Below, in pieces: positions 35,001 through 42,037 of a stretch of DNA of 64,000 bases. Origin of the DNA: Armatimonadota bacterium. GTDB taxonomy: Bacteria > Armatimonadota > Fimbriimonadia > Fimbriimonadales > Fimbriimonadaceae. Location of the stretch: contig JAIUNY010000006.1 of NCBI GenBank assembly GCA_020161505.1, forward strand, positions 62,001 to 126,000, written 5' to 3'. Made by a program: the position numbers and the translations under genes. Position 1 is the first letter of the stretch, and each line of letters opens with the position of its first letter. The notes under the pieces were generated by a model. It was given only the letters and a program-made list of their open reading frames with translations. It did no database searches and was not told where the DNA came from.

Positions 35001-35522
35001 AGGTCGCTCGACCAACTCACGAGAGAGCGCTTCATGGCGACCTTCAGTCAGCTCCAGGTTGCGTTTGCCGAGGTGTTCGTGCGACTCCTCGGTGGCGGGG
35101 AAGCGAGCCTGGAACTCACGGAAGCAGAAAACGTGCTGGATTCGGGCGTGGAAATCTCGGTCACGATCCCTGGCAAGCGTCGGCAAAGGCTGGAGCTCCT
35201 CAGCGGAGGCGAGCGGGCGATGAGCGCGTTGGCGTTCTTGTTTAGCCTCTTGCAAGTCAAGCCCTCGCCGCTCGTGATTCTCGATGAAGTCGATGCCCCG
35301 CTCGATGGCCGCAATGTCGAGCGGTTCATCAGCATGATGCGCGCGTTCAACGATCAGAGCCAGTTCATCCTCATCACCCACAACCCGGTGACGATCGAAT
35401 CAGCAGACATCTGGTTCGGGGTCACGATGCAGGAGCCAGGAGTCTCGACGCTCGTGCCGTTCAAGGCCCCGACGAAATCGGTTGATCCGGCGGTCGCGGC
35501 GAATGTTTCTCTTAAGGGTTAA
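32016..35522 (+). CDS. smc: Chromosome segregation ATPase SMC
   Basis: 1168 residues, full length for bacterial SMC. Walker A GPNGCGKSN at residues 31-39, then AILWGLGETNARNLRA; two long coiled-coil arms (about 165-490 and 670-1010) rich in Glu, Ala, Gln and Arg; the hinge around 495-665 (GARAVMLAANQGRLEPVY to SGAVTGGATTKQG); C-terminal signature LSGGERAMSALAFLF and Walker B LVILDEVDAPLD. It compacts and resolves the chromosome with ScpA and ScpB, which are not nearby. The last codon and stop overlap the convergent 35519 gene in a shared TTAA. Confidence 0.98.
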   Translation: MNLKRVKIYGFKTFADKTEFEIDGNIISIIGPNGCGKSNIVDAILWGLGETNARNLRAQTAKDVIFNGSGTRKAVGYAEVTLVFDNEDGTLPIEGAEVSVTRRLTRSGESDYFINKRPCRLRDVSDLLADSGLGRAGYAIVSQSDIDQALSASAVQRRAWIDEAAGVQRYRVRRTEALRRLESTEEHLQRVHDIITEIETQRAPLAEEAEIAKRYKAALGGLREVESSLLRRELADSIKEVEELETRIDSVMKLSEDDALKADRLERLAAETFTKANDLDIKIEGLREQQQAAQSRWEQASAAAQIAQHKLESLDNLQSTLSEEVKHSGEQLAEAEKAVAETSAEEARERENLQRLETELSGADGEAKQLAAALKDLERQVEAARKIVAERQKWEVELAHRESRIKQLRKEIAGIVNTLPDLAEGIAEAEKLHGEADAKVNEAKSAMEALEREEQDERKARETFDQSNRKLLAQIAALDGKRRGIEATIDAHEGLAQGARAVMLAANQGRLEPVYTPVGESIVVDSDLALAFDTALGGAANDLIVPDDRFAKKAIDFLKQNRLGRATFQPLNFMRPNVVTQDLRDLLRKPGVVGLASELVDCDPQNRPVIDSLLGRVVITEDLDSALALAKTRGWSRMVTMDGELLHSSGAVTGGATTKQGTGLVQRKAELAEIEEELLDLQKELEKLQKASSGDESRVLNRQAKREQLRAALVEARTERDDHHTWLMGLRHEQVTTVNSQKRLEDELAKLSTAPTVQADEVDLPALEAARDQALRRLAEKSTDANGAQARLQEASERLQQAVHRAKEAARRLSNLQEAENNRSRRVENLEPEREKYRAQITEATALLEQTAAEVQSLREKIMAEIVTRKNLTEEAQKLAEEARAAQKAASGNAEILHQAEIKRARADSKRSVALERLLEEYGIDLEAALDGVDDLEIPEDAAALVAKLRRDLKQMGDVNLGAIEAYERLTERYDELHGQTEDIEAGIRELRSTVRSLDQLTRERFMATFSQLQVAFAEVFVRLLGGGEASLELTEAENVLDSGVEISVTIPGKRRQRLELLSGGERAMSALAFLFSLLQVKPSPLVILDEVDAPLDGRNVERFISMMRAFNDQSQFILITHNPVTIESADIWFGVTMQEPGVSTLVPFKAPTKSVDPAVAANVSLKG

Positions 35523-36145
35523 CTGAACAGCATCGGGATCATGAGTTCGGCCTTGAACAACCAGGTGCGCAACTCCTCTTCCCGATCCTCCGTGAGGCTG
35601 GCTCCGGCGGCTTTCAGATCCGTGATCGTTGCTTGGATTTGCTTCAGGAATCCGGCTTGATTCGACTCCCAAGATGTCACGACAAAATAGAGCACGATGT
35701 CGAACTCTTTGAGCCGTCGCACCGATTCCTGTTGATCTTTATCAAGCGAGTGCCAGAGGCTCATCGCAAAATCGACACCACGCCAACAGAATGCGTCCAT
35801 GTCGCTTGGGCGGAACTTTTCGAGGGCAAGTTCAACCTCCGGCGTCGGGGCCGTCGTGGCGGCCAGCACGAACTCTGCTTTCATCCGGAGATTCCGCACG
35901 GATGCTTCGTGGAAGTCGATAAAGGCGAGGCAGGAAAGCAGGCAGCACCGGCACTGAGCCGGAGACATGCCGTGGTCGGGTCGGGTCAGACGAGTCAGAA
36001 CGAACAGAATCTCCTTCTCAGAGGAGCCCTTGATTTTCGCCCGGTCGGAAGCGAGCATCGAAAGGATCGTGGAGGCGGGGTACTTGACCGCCTCTGGGAA
36101 GCGTCCCTCCGGATCGGGCTCGGGGCTCGCGATGGCGATTCTCAA
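35519..36145 (-). CDS. Unknown protein A of a four-gene overlapping paralog cluster
   Basis: 208 residues from TTG at 36145, overlapping the upstream stop as TTGA. The N-terminus MRIAIASPEPDPEG matches the starts of the next three genes. A following helical segment (EKEILFVLTRLTRPDHGMSP, then a Cys-rich CRCCLLSCLAF) resembles the body of the smaller paralogs; the second half (about 110-208, DFAMSLWHSLDKDQQESVRRL to EEELRTWLFKAE) may be a second copy. No known family. Last gene of the operon; its stop shares TTAA with the smc stop. Soluble, no signal peptide. Confidence 0.7.
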   Translation of the reverse strand: MRIAIASPEPDPEGRFPEAVKYPASTILSMLASDRAKIKGSSEKEILFVLTRLTRPDHGMSPAQCRCCLLSCLAFIDFHEASVRNLRMKAEFVLAATTAPTPEVELALEKFRPSDMDAFCWRGVDFAMSLWHSLDKDQQESVRRLKEFDIVLYFVVTSWESNQAGFLKQIQATITDLKAAGASLTEDREEELRTWLFKAELMIPMLFS

Positions 36146-36447
36146 TTGGAACTCACACGCTGGCGGTCATTCCAATCCTTGGTCTCGCTCAACCACTCTC
36201 TCACGAGCCTCAACTTCTCCTCATCTTGGCAACGGGGGTCGCCTTCGCTCAGCGAGAGCTTGACGAACTGATAGGTGAACGCCTTCGCATCGAATCGGCT
36301 GTTTGTGCTCCAGACTCGCCAAAAGGTCTCCTCGTGGGTCGATTTCCCGTTCTCAAAACCCGCCAGATCCCAAGCGGTCATCCACACGTCCCATGCCCGC
36401 GGGATCTCGCGGTCGCCAGGTTCCGGGCACCCAATCTGAGTCCTCAT
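36142..36447 (-). CDS. Unknown protein B of the paralog cluster
   Basis: 101 residues from ATG at 36447, which overlaps the stop of gene C as ATGA; an upstream in-frame ATG at 36498 lies inside gene C and is less likely. It starts MRTQIGCPEP and continues with paired Trp residues (AWDVWMTAWDLAG), then EETFWRVWSTNSRFDAKAFTYQFV and REWLSETKDW. These blocks align with gene C (EVFWGLWEQTTRVDSRRALFRYM, NEWMRETRD) and gene D (LFDALWTKNARPTARRKTYRFL, RWVNETED). Small, helical, Trp-rich and charged. Function unknown. Confidence 0.72.
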   Translation of the reverse strand: MRTQIGCPEPGDREIPRAWDVWMTAWDLAGFENGKSTHEETFWRVWSTNSRFDAKAFTYQFVKLSLSEGDPRCQDEEKLRLVREWLSETKDWNDRQRVSSN

Positions 36448-36761
36448 CGATTCCGCGCCTCCTCGATGTCCAGAATGTCCCGCGTTTCGCGCATCCATTC
36501 ATTCACGATGTGCCACTTGGGATACTGATCACGCGAGAGGTTCAAATTGTAGAACCAGAGCCCCATGTACCGGAACAATGCTCGGCGGGAATCCACTCGC
36601 GTTGTCTGCTCCCAAAGCCCCCAGAACACCTCTTGGCAGTGCGAAGTTGGCATCGCGGGACAAGCGAATTCGGAAAGCGTCTTCCACGCTTCGTAGGCTC
36701 CGAGAGTCTCCGGATCCCAAGGATCGGGATGAGGTTCGGGACTCGCAATCGCGGTTCTCAC
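36444..36761 (-). CDS. Unknown protein C of the paralog cluster
   Basis: 105 residues from GTG at 36761, overlapping gene D's stop as GTGA. N-terminus MRTAIASPEPHPDPWDPETLGAYEAW gives the fullest form of the shared leader: SPEP, an acidic Pro-rich turn, then a helix with a Trp. Later blocks FWGLWEQTTRVDSRRALFRY and VNEWMRETRDI align with B and D. A Cys sits in ACPAMPTSHCQ. No signal peptide or membrane helix. No known family; perhaps a small adaptor, toxin, antitoxin or immunity-type protein, which is speculation. Confidence 0.74.
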   Translation of the reverse strand: MRTAIASPEPHPDPWDPETLGAYEAWKTLSEFACPAMPTSHCQEVFWGLWEQTTRVDSRRALFRYMGLWFYNLNLSRDQYPKWHIVNEWMRETRDILDIEEARNR

Positions 36762-37086
36762 AGACCCTCCGGATCATCGAGCAACACGGAGAGGAGTTGA
36801 TCCTCTGTCTCGTTGACCCATCTTCCTAAGGTGATGAGCTCCGGAGTGGTCTTTACTCCCTGTTTCTCCAGGCTTCGCACTTTGCCACTCAGAAATCGAT
36901 ATGTCTTCCTGCGGGCAGTGGGCCGGGCGTTCTTCGTCCAAAGGGCGTCGAAGAGCATTTCAAAGGTCACGGGTTGCTTGGTCGCGATGTCGGAGAGCTG
37001 CATCATGGCTCGCCACGCTTCCCAGGCCCGCTGAGTCTCCGGATCCGGGTGGCGCCAGGCTCCGGGGAGCTGATCGTGGTGCGCAT
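36758..37086 (-). pseudogene. Frameshifted fourth member (D) of the paralog cluster
   Basis: ATG at 37086 opens MRTTISSPEPG, the family start, but this frame stops at 37003. The family sequence continues one frame over as WRHPDPETQRAWEAWRAMMQLSD, which aligns with PHPDPWDPETLGAYEAW of gene C, and then runs to the stop at 36758 (LFDALWTKNARPTARRK, GRWVNETEDQL). The shift falls near 37056-37060 in GAGCCTGGCGCC. The second frame has no start codon between the preceding stop and the shift; its first internal ATG is at 37006. It is either a real first-gene frameshift, a programmed shift, or an assembly error. Confidence 0.75.
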
Positions 37087-37110
37087 CTCCCTTGGTCTTC
37101 CTCCGGATTC

Positions 37111-37139
37111 AGTATAAGACACACGTCGTTCAAAATCAA
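37111..37139 (-). promoter_or_regulatory. Sigma70-type promoter of the four-gene paralog cluster
   Basis: On the minus strand TTGATT (37139-37134) and TATACT (37116-37111) are separated by exactly 17 bases. Transcription would begin near 37104, about 18 bases before the gene D ATG at 37086. No other promoter is needed for the four overlapping genes. Confidence 0.82.
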
Positions 37140-37172
37140 ACTCGCCCTCGCGAAAGTGCCAAACTGAACCCG

Positions 37173-37769
37173 ATGGACGAAAAGCTGGCGGCGATTTTGG
37201 ATCGGGCGTGGGGTCTGCTGGAGCACGCTGTGGGCCACCGAAAAACCCCCATGCACCTGGGCCTCCTCGCAACCGAGAGCGAATCCGGGCCGCAAGCTCG
37301 CCTTGTCGTCCTGCGGGAAGCCAATCGAGATGCCGCTTTCCTGCGCTTCCACACCGATATCCGGAGCCCCAAGTTCGCAGAACTTCAGTGTGATCCCCGC
37401 GTCGCTTGGGTCTTCTATGATCCGAGTGAGAAAGTTCAGATCCGGCTTCTCGGGCGGGCAGAGATCCATACATCCGGGGCCATCGCCGATGAGGCCTGGG
37501 TCAACACCGTCCCCTTCTCCCGGCGATGCTACATGGCGACAATCGCGCCGGGATCTGCCAGCGACGTCGAAACCAGCGGCCTCCCCGCCGAACTCGAATC
37601 CCGCGAACCAACGCTGGAGGAGAGCGAAACAGGGCGAGGTCAATTCTGCGCCGTGGTCACTCGCGTCACGGAAGTCGATGTCTACACCCTGGCCGTGACC
37701 GGGCACCGACGCGCTCATTTTTGGATTGAGAATGGGGAAGTCGTCAAGGCCGAGTGGCGCGCGCCCTGA
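37173..37769 (+). CDS. Pyridoxamine 5'-phosphate oxidase-like FMN-binding protein
   Basis: 198 residues from ATG at 37173; the frame is open further upstream, but that part overlaps the divergent promoter. The split-barrel flavoprotein fold shows as MHLGLLATESESGPQARLVVLREANRDAAFLRFHTDIRSPK, then VAWVFYDPSEKVQIRLLGRAEIH, and the dimer-forming C-terminus VDVYTLAVTGHRRAHFW. PNPOx relatives oxidise or bind FMN and pyridoxine-type ligands; this one lacks a full PdxH C-terminal domain, so it may be a general flavin reductase-like protein rather than true PdxH. Confidence 0.85.
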   Translation: MDEKLAAILDRAWGLLEHAVGHRKTPMHLGLLATESESGPQARLVVLREANRDAAFLRFHTDIRSPKFAELQCDPRVAWVFYDPSEKVQIRLLGRAEIHTSGAIADEAWVNTVPFSRRCYMATIAPGSASDVETSGLPAELESREPTLEESETGRGQFCAVVTRVTEVDVYTLAVTGHRRAHFWIENGEVVKAEWRAP

Positions 37770-37770
37770 A

Positions 37771-38703
37771 CTACTCGCCGCCAGTCAATCGGGTGAGGAA
37801 CTCCGCATCTGAGTAGCGACCGCTCCCCGCCACGGGTGCCAAGCGCGCTACCGTGAGCCCTTTCTCGCGCATCACATAGAGCCTCTGCTTGCCCGCTCCG
37901 GCGGCCATCACCATGCCAGGAATGCTCTTTGAACCAGCTTCGCCCCCCAGCCACCAGCTGAGCCCGTAAGCTCTGCTCGCCATCGGCTTGAACAGCTCGG
38001 CAACGCTTTCTGGCTTCAAGATCACCTTGTCTCCGACCTTGCCCTCCAAGCGAAGCATTTCGCCGAACTTCACCCACTCGCGAACCGTGAAAAAGGCCCC
38101 CGACGGCACCGAGGGCTCGTTCCCGCGACGGATCGTCCAGCGTCCCCACGAGCAGTCAATCGGCGCGAGGATTCGGCGTTTGAGATAGTCGAGATATCCT
38201 TCTGACTTCAGTTTCCGGCGCATCAACTCGCCGAAGACCTGGAATGGATTCGGGCCATATTGGAACTCCTCGCCCGGATCTGCGAATGTTTCGTCGGCAA
38301 TCGACGCGGCGTAGCTCTGAGGCGAGCCAGTTGGACCTCCCACGAGCCCGGAGCTGAGACTCAGCAACTGTCGAATCGTGATCTGGCTTTTGCGTGGATC
38401 CTCTTTCCATTCGGTGATGGTTTCGCAGACTTTCTCGTCCAGGCGCAGAAGTCCGTCTTCCTGCGCGGCAACCGCGACTACCCCGGCGAAGCTCTTGGTT
38501 CCGCTGGCGAGTTGGCTGGCTTGGTCGGTATCGCGCCCCTCCGCGTACTCTTGATGGATCACCTTTCCCTCGTGGAGCACGATCAAGGCAAAACCGCCGT
38601 AGGCTCTGTGGTATTCCGCCGCCGAGGCGATTTGCGCTTTCGTCGGAGCCTCGGAGATCGGGGCGAGGAAGGCAGCAGCAGCGAGAAGAGAAACGAGCGC
38701 CAT
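37771..38703 (-). CDS. Beta-lactamase-like serine hydrolase
   Basis: 310 residues with a possible signal peptide (ALVSLLAAAAFLAPIS). SxxK is at residues 67-70 (LASGTKSFAG), with the typical ITIRQLLSLSSGL downstream. The YxN position reads QYGPNPFQVFG, so the Asn is displaced by one. The C-terminal third motif appears around GMVMAAGAGKQRLYV, in which a small GAGKQ replaces KTG or HxG. Substrate not predictable. It converges on the PNPOx-like gene with one base between stops, and sits downstream of the pseudopilin genes. Confidence 0.87.
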   Translation of the reverse strand: MALVSLLAAAAFLAPISEAPTKAQIASAAEYHRAYGGFALIVLHEGKVIHQEYAEGRDTDQASQLASGTKSFAGVVAVAAQEDGLLRLDEKVCETITEWKEDPRKSQITIRQLLSLSSGLVGGPTGSPQSYAASIADETFADPGEEFQYGPNPFQVFGELMRRKLKSEGYLDYLKRRILAPIDCSWGRWTIRRGNEPSVPSGAFFTVREWVKFGEMLRLEGKVGDKVILKPESVAELFKPMASRAYGLSWWLGGEAGSKSIPGMVMAAGAGKQRLYVMREKGLTVARLAPVAGSGRYSDAEFLTRLTGGE

Positions 38704-38753
38704 GGAAGCCCATGACGCTCGATCCGCTCAGGAGTTCGGGAACTCAGGCCGAA

Positions 38754-39572
38754 TTACCGGAATCGCCAAATGATCCCACTCGCGCCGGATTGGATGGCGG
38801 AAGCCTTGTAGGATTTCGTGTGACCATCAGCAAACACGACCGGGGTTCGACCGTCGGATCCTTGACGCAGATATCGACCGATGATCGGCTTGAGGGCGCC
38901 AGGGCTGAGGTTAGAGGGGGCACCGCCGAGCTTTGCTACCAGGTCTTCGCCGCTCGCAAGGGGAACGGCTTGCTTCAGATCGGTGAGGGTGGTGAAGCCT
39001 GGCTTGAACGTGGTTCCGTTATCTGCCCCAAAAACAAAGCCTCGGTACTTGCCTCCCGCGCCGTGAGGAGTGTTGGCAAACATCCCTGTGCCCGCCGGCT
39101 CCTCCATCTGACTTGTGTTTGCCGCACTCGTGTAGGCGGAGCATCCTAAGACAAGTTGACCGTTGGTGCACACCAAGTCAGCGGTGGTTGCTTGAGAGAA
39201 CGCGAACGCGGTGGTGTCGTTGTAGCCGATGCTTTGTCGGTGCCTGGTGCTCCAATCCGTCGCAAACTCGCTGCCTTGCGCACCAGGAGCAATGAAGATC
39301 TGACGATCCTTTACATAGGGGTACACGTTGGTCGTCCAGATGCGTGTGGGATCCGCCGTTGGAGTGTCGTAGTTCGTGCTTGGCACGAAAGTCTCGTCGT
39401 TGTCGGACGTATAGATCATCACGCCCATGCTGAGTTGACGCATCTGGGCGAGGCCGGCTGTGGCTTTAGCCGACTCTTTTGCTGCCGCGAAGACGGGGAA
39501 GAGGATCGCGGCAAGGATCGCAATGATCGCGATCACGACAAGCAGTTCGATGAGTGTGAAAGCGCGGCGCAT
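38754..39572 (-). CDS. Prepilin-like (pseudopilin) protein, tandem copy 1
   Basis: 272 residues. Leader MRRA then FTLIELLVVIAIIAI and ILFPVFAAAKESAK, the type IV prepilin/pseudopilin signature with cleavage before the F. The globular part contains MIYTSDNDETFVPSTNYDTP, GANPHG-like TPHGAGGKYRGFVFGADNGT and, at the end, TPVVFADGHTKSYKASAIQSGASGIIWRF, the H-X9-DG-type tail of DUF1559-like proteins. It is the same length as the copy at 39670 and clearly a duplicate of it. Last gene of the sigma/anti-sigma/pilin operon, or separately transcribed from the 97-base gap. Confidence 0.93.
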   Translation of the reverse strand: MRRAFTLIELLVVIAIIAILAAILFPVFAAAKESAKATAGLAQMRQLSMGVMIYTSDNDETFVPSTNYDTPTADPTRIWTTNVYPYVKDRQIFIAPGAQGSEFATDWSTRHRQSIGYNDTTAFAFSQATTADLVCTNGQLVLGCSAYTSAANTSQMEEPAGTGMFANTPHGAGGKYRGFVFGADNGTTFKPGFTTLTDLKQAVPLASGEDLVAKLGGAPSNLSPGALKPIIGRYLRQGSDGRTPVVFADGHTKSYKASAIQSGASGIIWRFR

Positions 39573-39669
39573 AAGGATAAGATAAGAGAATAGCCTAACT
39601 TAGTTCAAAACTGTATGGATTGGTGACTCTTTTTCTTAGTTTCCTGCCACGATTGCGATTCTGGGAGCA

Positions 39670-40488
39670 CTACCGGAATCGCCAAATGATCCCGCTCGCG
39701 CCGGATTGGATCGCGGAAGCCTTGACTGATTTTGTGTGACCGTCGGCAAACACCACCGGAGTCCGGCCGTCTTTCCCTTGACGCAGATAGCGCCCCTGAA
39801 TCGGCTTGAGCAACCCCGGATCGACGCTCGCATCGGCGGAAGCGATGAGATCCTCGCCACTTGCTAGGGGAACAGCTTGCTTCAGGTCTGTAAAGGTGGT
39901 GAATCCTGGCACGAGAGCCGTTCCATTGTCAGCGCCGAACACGAATCCCCGATACTTGCCACCCGGGCCATGAGGGGTATTCGCGAAAAGTCCGGTGCTC
40001 GCGACCTCCTCCATTTGGCTGGTTGTGGCGACTGCATTGAATGCCGAACAACCAAGGATCAGCGCGCCTGGCTGGCATGTTGGAATGGTGATGATGACGG
40101 TGGGGCCGACACCGGAGACGGCCGTGACATCGTTGTAGCCCACGCTCTGGTTTTGGCGCGTGCTCCAGTTTCGAGCATAGGTGCTTCCGTTCGCGCCGGG
40201 AGCCACGAAGATCTGCTCATTCTTCACGTACGGAAACACGGCGGCGGTCCAAATACGATTTGGGTCGGTCGTGGGAGTGTCGTAGTTCGTGCTGGGGACA
40301 AGGGTTTCGTCGTAATCCGACGTGTACATCATCACACTCAGACTCAGTTGGCGCATCTGCGAGAGACCCGCGGAAGCTTTCGCGGCTTCTTTGGCAGAGG
40401 CAAAGACGGGGAAGAGAATCGCCGCCAGAATCGCGATGATGGCAATTACCACCAGGAGTTCAATGAGCGTAAATGCGCGTCGCACCAT
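39670..40488 (-). CDS. Prepilin-like (pseudopilin) protein, tandem copy 2
   Basis: 272 residues from ATG at 40488 (MVRRAFTLIELLVV); an ATG two codons upstream is also possible. Leader, then ILFPVFASAKEAAK. The body aligns with copy 1 throughout, including SDYDETLVPSTNYDTP, SQMEEVASTGLFANTPHGPGGKYRG, GFTTFTDLKQAVPLASGEDL and DGRTPVVFADGHTKSVKA. The largest difference is a region around residues 125-145. It starts 48 bases after the stop of the anti-sigma-like gene, in the same direction, so regulation by the ECF factor is likely. Confidence 0.93.
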   Translation of the reverse strand: MVRRAFTLIELLVVIAIIAILAAILFPVFASAKEAAKASAGLSQMRQLSLSVMMYTSDYDETLVPSTNYDTPTTDPNRIWTAAVFPYVKNEQIFVAPGANGSTYARNWSTRQNQSVGYNDVTAVSGVGPTVIITIPTCQPGALILGCSAFNAVATTSQMEEVASTGLFANTPHGPGGKYRGFVFGADNGTALVPGFTTFTDLKQAVPLASGEDLIASADASVDPGLLKPIQGRYLRQGKDGRTPVVFADGHTKSVKASAIQSGASGIIWRFR

Positions 40489-40536
40489 AAGCATGAAGAC
40501 GTGACCTTACCGCAGGATTGTTCTGGCGTCCCGGGT

Positions 40537-41358
40537 TTAGGTACCGGAACCGCCAGGAGTGGGGAGCACGGGACTCAATCCACCATTCTCGGTGCCACCA
40601 GTTGGTGCAGGGGACGTGCCATTTCCGGGAATCCCGCCGACATTGCTTCGCGGATCTGTTGCCGGAACCAACAAACCGGTATTCGTCGTTTGTTGCAAGC
40701 AGGTGAAGCCATACACCCGACCGAGATCTTGGATGACCTTGATGGCGGGGACGTCACGGTAGTCCAACTCAATTTCGACATCGCGCATCCCCGGGGCCGA
40801 TTCGAGGGTGATGCCTGCCTGAACCGCCACATCGTTCAGGGCACTCATCAAAGTTGTGCGGCGAGAGACGACGGTCACGGGCTTTTCAAACGGCAGAATC
40901 AGGGCGGTCTGGTCACCCGGTTGGGCCGTCCCGGGAGTCGTCGGAGGCGTGGAGTTGTCTTGAGAGAGCCCCGCAACCCCTTGGTCGCCCGAGGGTACTT
41001 CTTGGATCGCTTGCGGGTTGATCGTGGTCGGAGCCGCAACAGGAACCGGTTGACGAGATTCGAGGAACCGGAGAGTTCCCAAAGTCGCCATCACGACCCC
41101 CGCCATCAGCAACACCGTCACGCCAAGCACCTGTAGTCGGGGAGGGCTGGATTCTCCGCCCGGACTCGGCATGAAGTTCTCACGCGGAGTTTTGGCCTTG
41201 ATCGGCTTGGCGACCTTGAGCCCGACCACCATCTCGCGTCGCTTCATCAACTCCGCACGATGCTCGGGATAGCGACCAAAGAACTCCTCGAAGGCCTCGT
41301 CGGGGCCTGATTCGGCCAGCTGCCACATCAACTCATCGACATCTGGCGGCGGCTTCAT
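40537..41358 (-). CDS. Membrane anti-sigma-like protein with STN/secretin-like C-terminal domain
   Basis: 273 residues, overlapping the ECF sigma stop by 4 bases. The cytoplasmic N-terminus (DVDELMWQLAESGPDEAFEEFFGRYPEHRAEL) resembles the zinc-less anti-sigma helical bundle. One membrane helix lies at about 76-97, then a Pro/Thr linker. Residues 155-240 (ILPFEKPVTVVSRRTTLMSALNDVAVQAGITLESAP, then VEIELDYRDVPAIKVIQDLGRVYGFTCLQQ) have the beta-alpha-beta pattern of secretin/TonB short N-terminal domains. A Gly/Pro-rich tail follows. It probably holds the sigma factor until a signal from the secretion apparatus arrives. Confidence 0.8.
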   Translation of the reverse strand: MKPPPDVDELMWQLAESGPDEAFEEFFGRYPEHRAELMKRREMVVGLKVAKPIKAKTPRENFMPSPGGESSPPRLQVLGVTVLLMAGVVMATLGTLRFLESRQPVPVAAPTTINPQAIQEVPSGDQGVAGLSQDNSTPPTTPGTAQPGDQTALILPFEKPVTVVSRRTTLMSALNDVAVQAGITLESAPGMRDVEIELDYRDVPAIKVIQDLGRVYGFTCLQQTTNTGLLVPATDPRSNVGGIPGNGTSPAPTGGTENGGLSPVLPTPGGSGT

Positions 41359-41930
41359 GCTCCTCCTCCCAGCTCTTCGAAGAGTTGGCGGAATCGTTCG
41401 CGGGCGCGGAACAATCGGGTTTTGGCCGCATTGCTACTGCAGCCAAGGCTCTCCGCGATTTCGAGAAGCGAGAGCTCGTCCCAGTAGAACAGAGTGAGAA
41501 TCGCCCGATCGTTGGGGTGCATTTTGGCCATCGCGGCTTCGATGCGGGGATCTTCGTGTTCGATGACCGGCTCAGATTCGGGGATCGCCTCGACCGATTC
41601 GCCCATCGGGGCTTGCAGCCGTTTCCACTTGAGCCTCCGCGCCTGCTGAATGCTTCGATTCACGGCAATCCGGAAGAGCCAGGTGCTGAACCTGCTGCGC
41701 CGGTCAAACCGGCCAAGGTTCCGGTAGACCAGGGTGAAAATCTCCTGGACGGCGTCCATCGCTTCGTCGCCATCGAGCAGGATGCCTCGGGCGATCGCGT
41801 AGACGCGGTCGTAATACTTGGCGTAGAGGGTTTGGAAAGCGTGGTGGTCTTCACGCAAAATCCGATCGACGAGAAGAAGATCCTCATCGAAGCTATCGGT
41901 TTTTACGTGTTGGTACAGCTTTGACACCAC
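41355..41930 (-). CDS. ECF-family RNA polymerase sigma factor
   Basis: 191 residues from GTG at 41930. Region 2 is visible as FQTLYAKYYDRVYAIARGILLDGDEAMDAVQEIFTLVYRNLGRF then STWLFRIAVNRSIQQAR; region 4 as HPNDRAILTLFYWDELSLLEIAESLGCSSNAAKTRLFRARERFRQL. No extra domain. It directs transcription of a small regulon, and it is followed with 4-base overlap by its likely anti-sigma factor and then two pseudopilin genes, which are probable targets. Confidence 0.95.
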   Translation of the reverse strand: MVSKLYQHVKTDSFDEDLLLVDRILREDHHAFQTLYAKYYDRVYAIARGILLDGDEAMDAVQEIFTLVYRNLGRFDRRSRFSTWLFRIAVNRSIQQARRLKWKRLQAPMGESVEAIPESEPVIEHEDPRIEAAMAKMHPNDRAILTLFYWDELSLLEIAESLGCSSNAAKTRLFRARERFRQLFEELGGGA

Positions 41931-42037
41931 GTCACCTCACTTGGACGCACCAGAAGGGAAAACACGTTACCGTGTCCCATCTGCTCACACTAGACGAAAG
42001 AGTCGCCCCGAATCGTGCGCCTCGCGGAGCATGAGGC

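Noticed and set aside
38754-40488. The two pseudopilin genes as a mobile or recombination repeat
   Set aside because: They are diverged paralogs of equal length with no terminal repeats or transposase; ordinary gene duplication explains them.
41944-41971. An ECF-type autoregulatory promoter (GGTAAC-18-CGTC on the minus strand) before the sigma gene
   Set aside because: Spacing is near the ECF norm, but transcription would start about six bases before the start codon, inside the ribosome site, so chance is as likely. A short ACACG/CGTGT repeat in the same place is equally weak.
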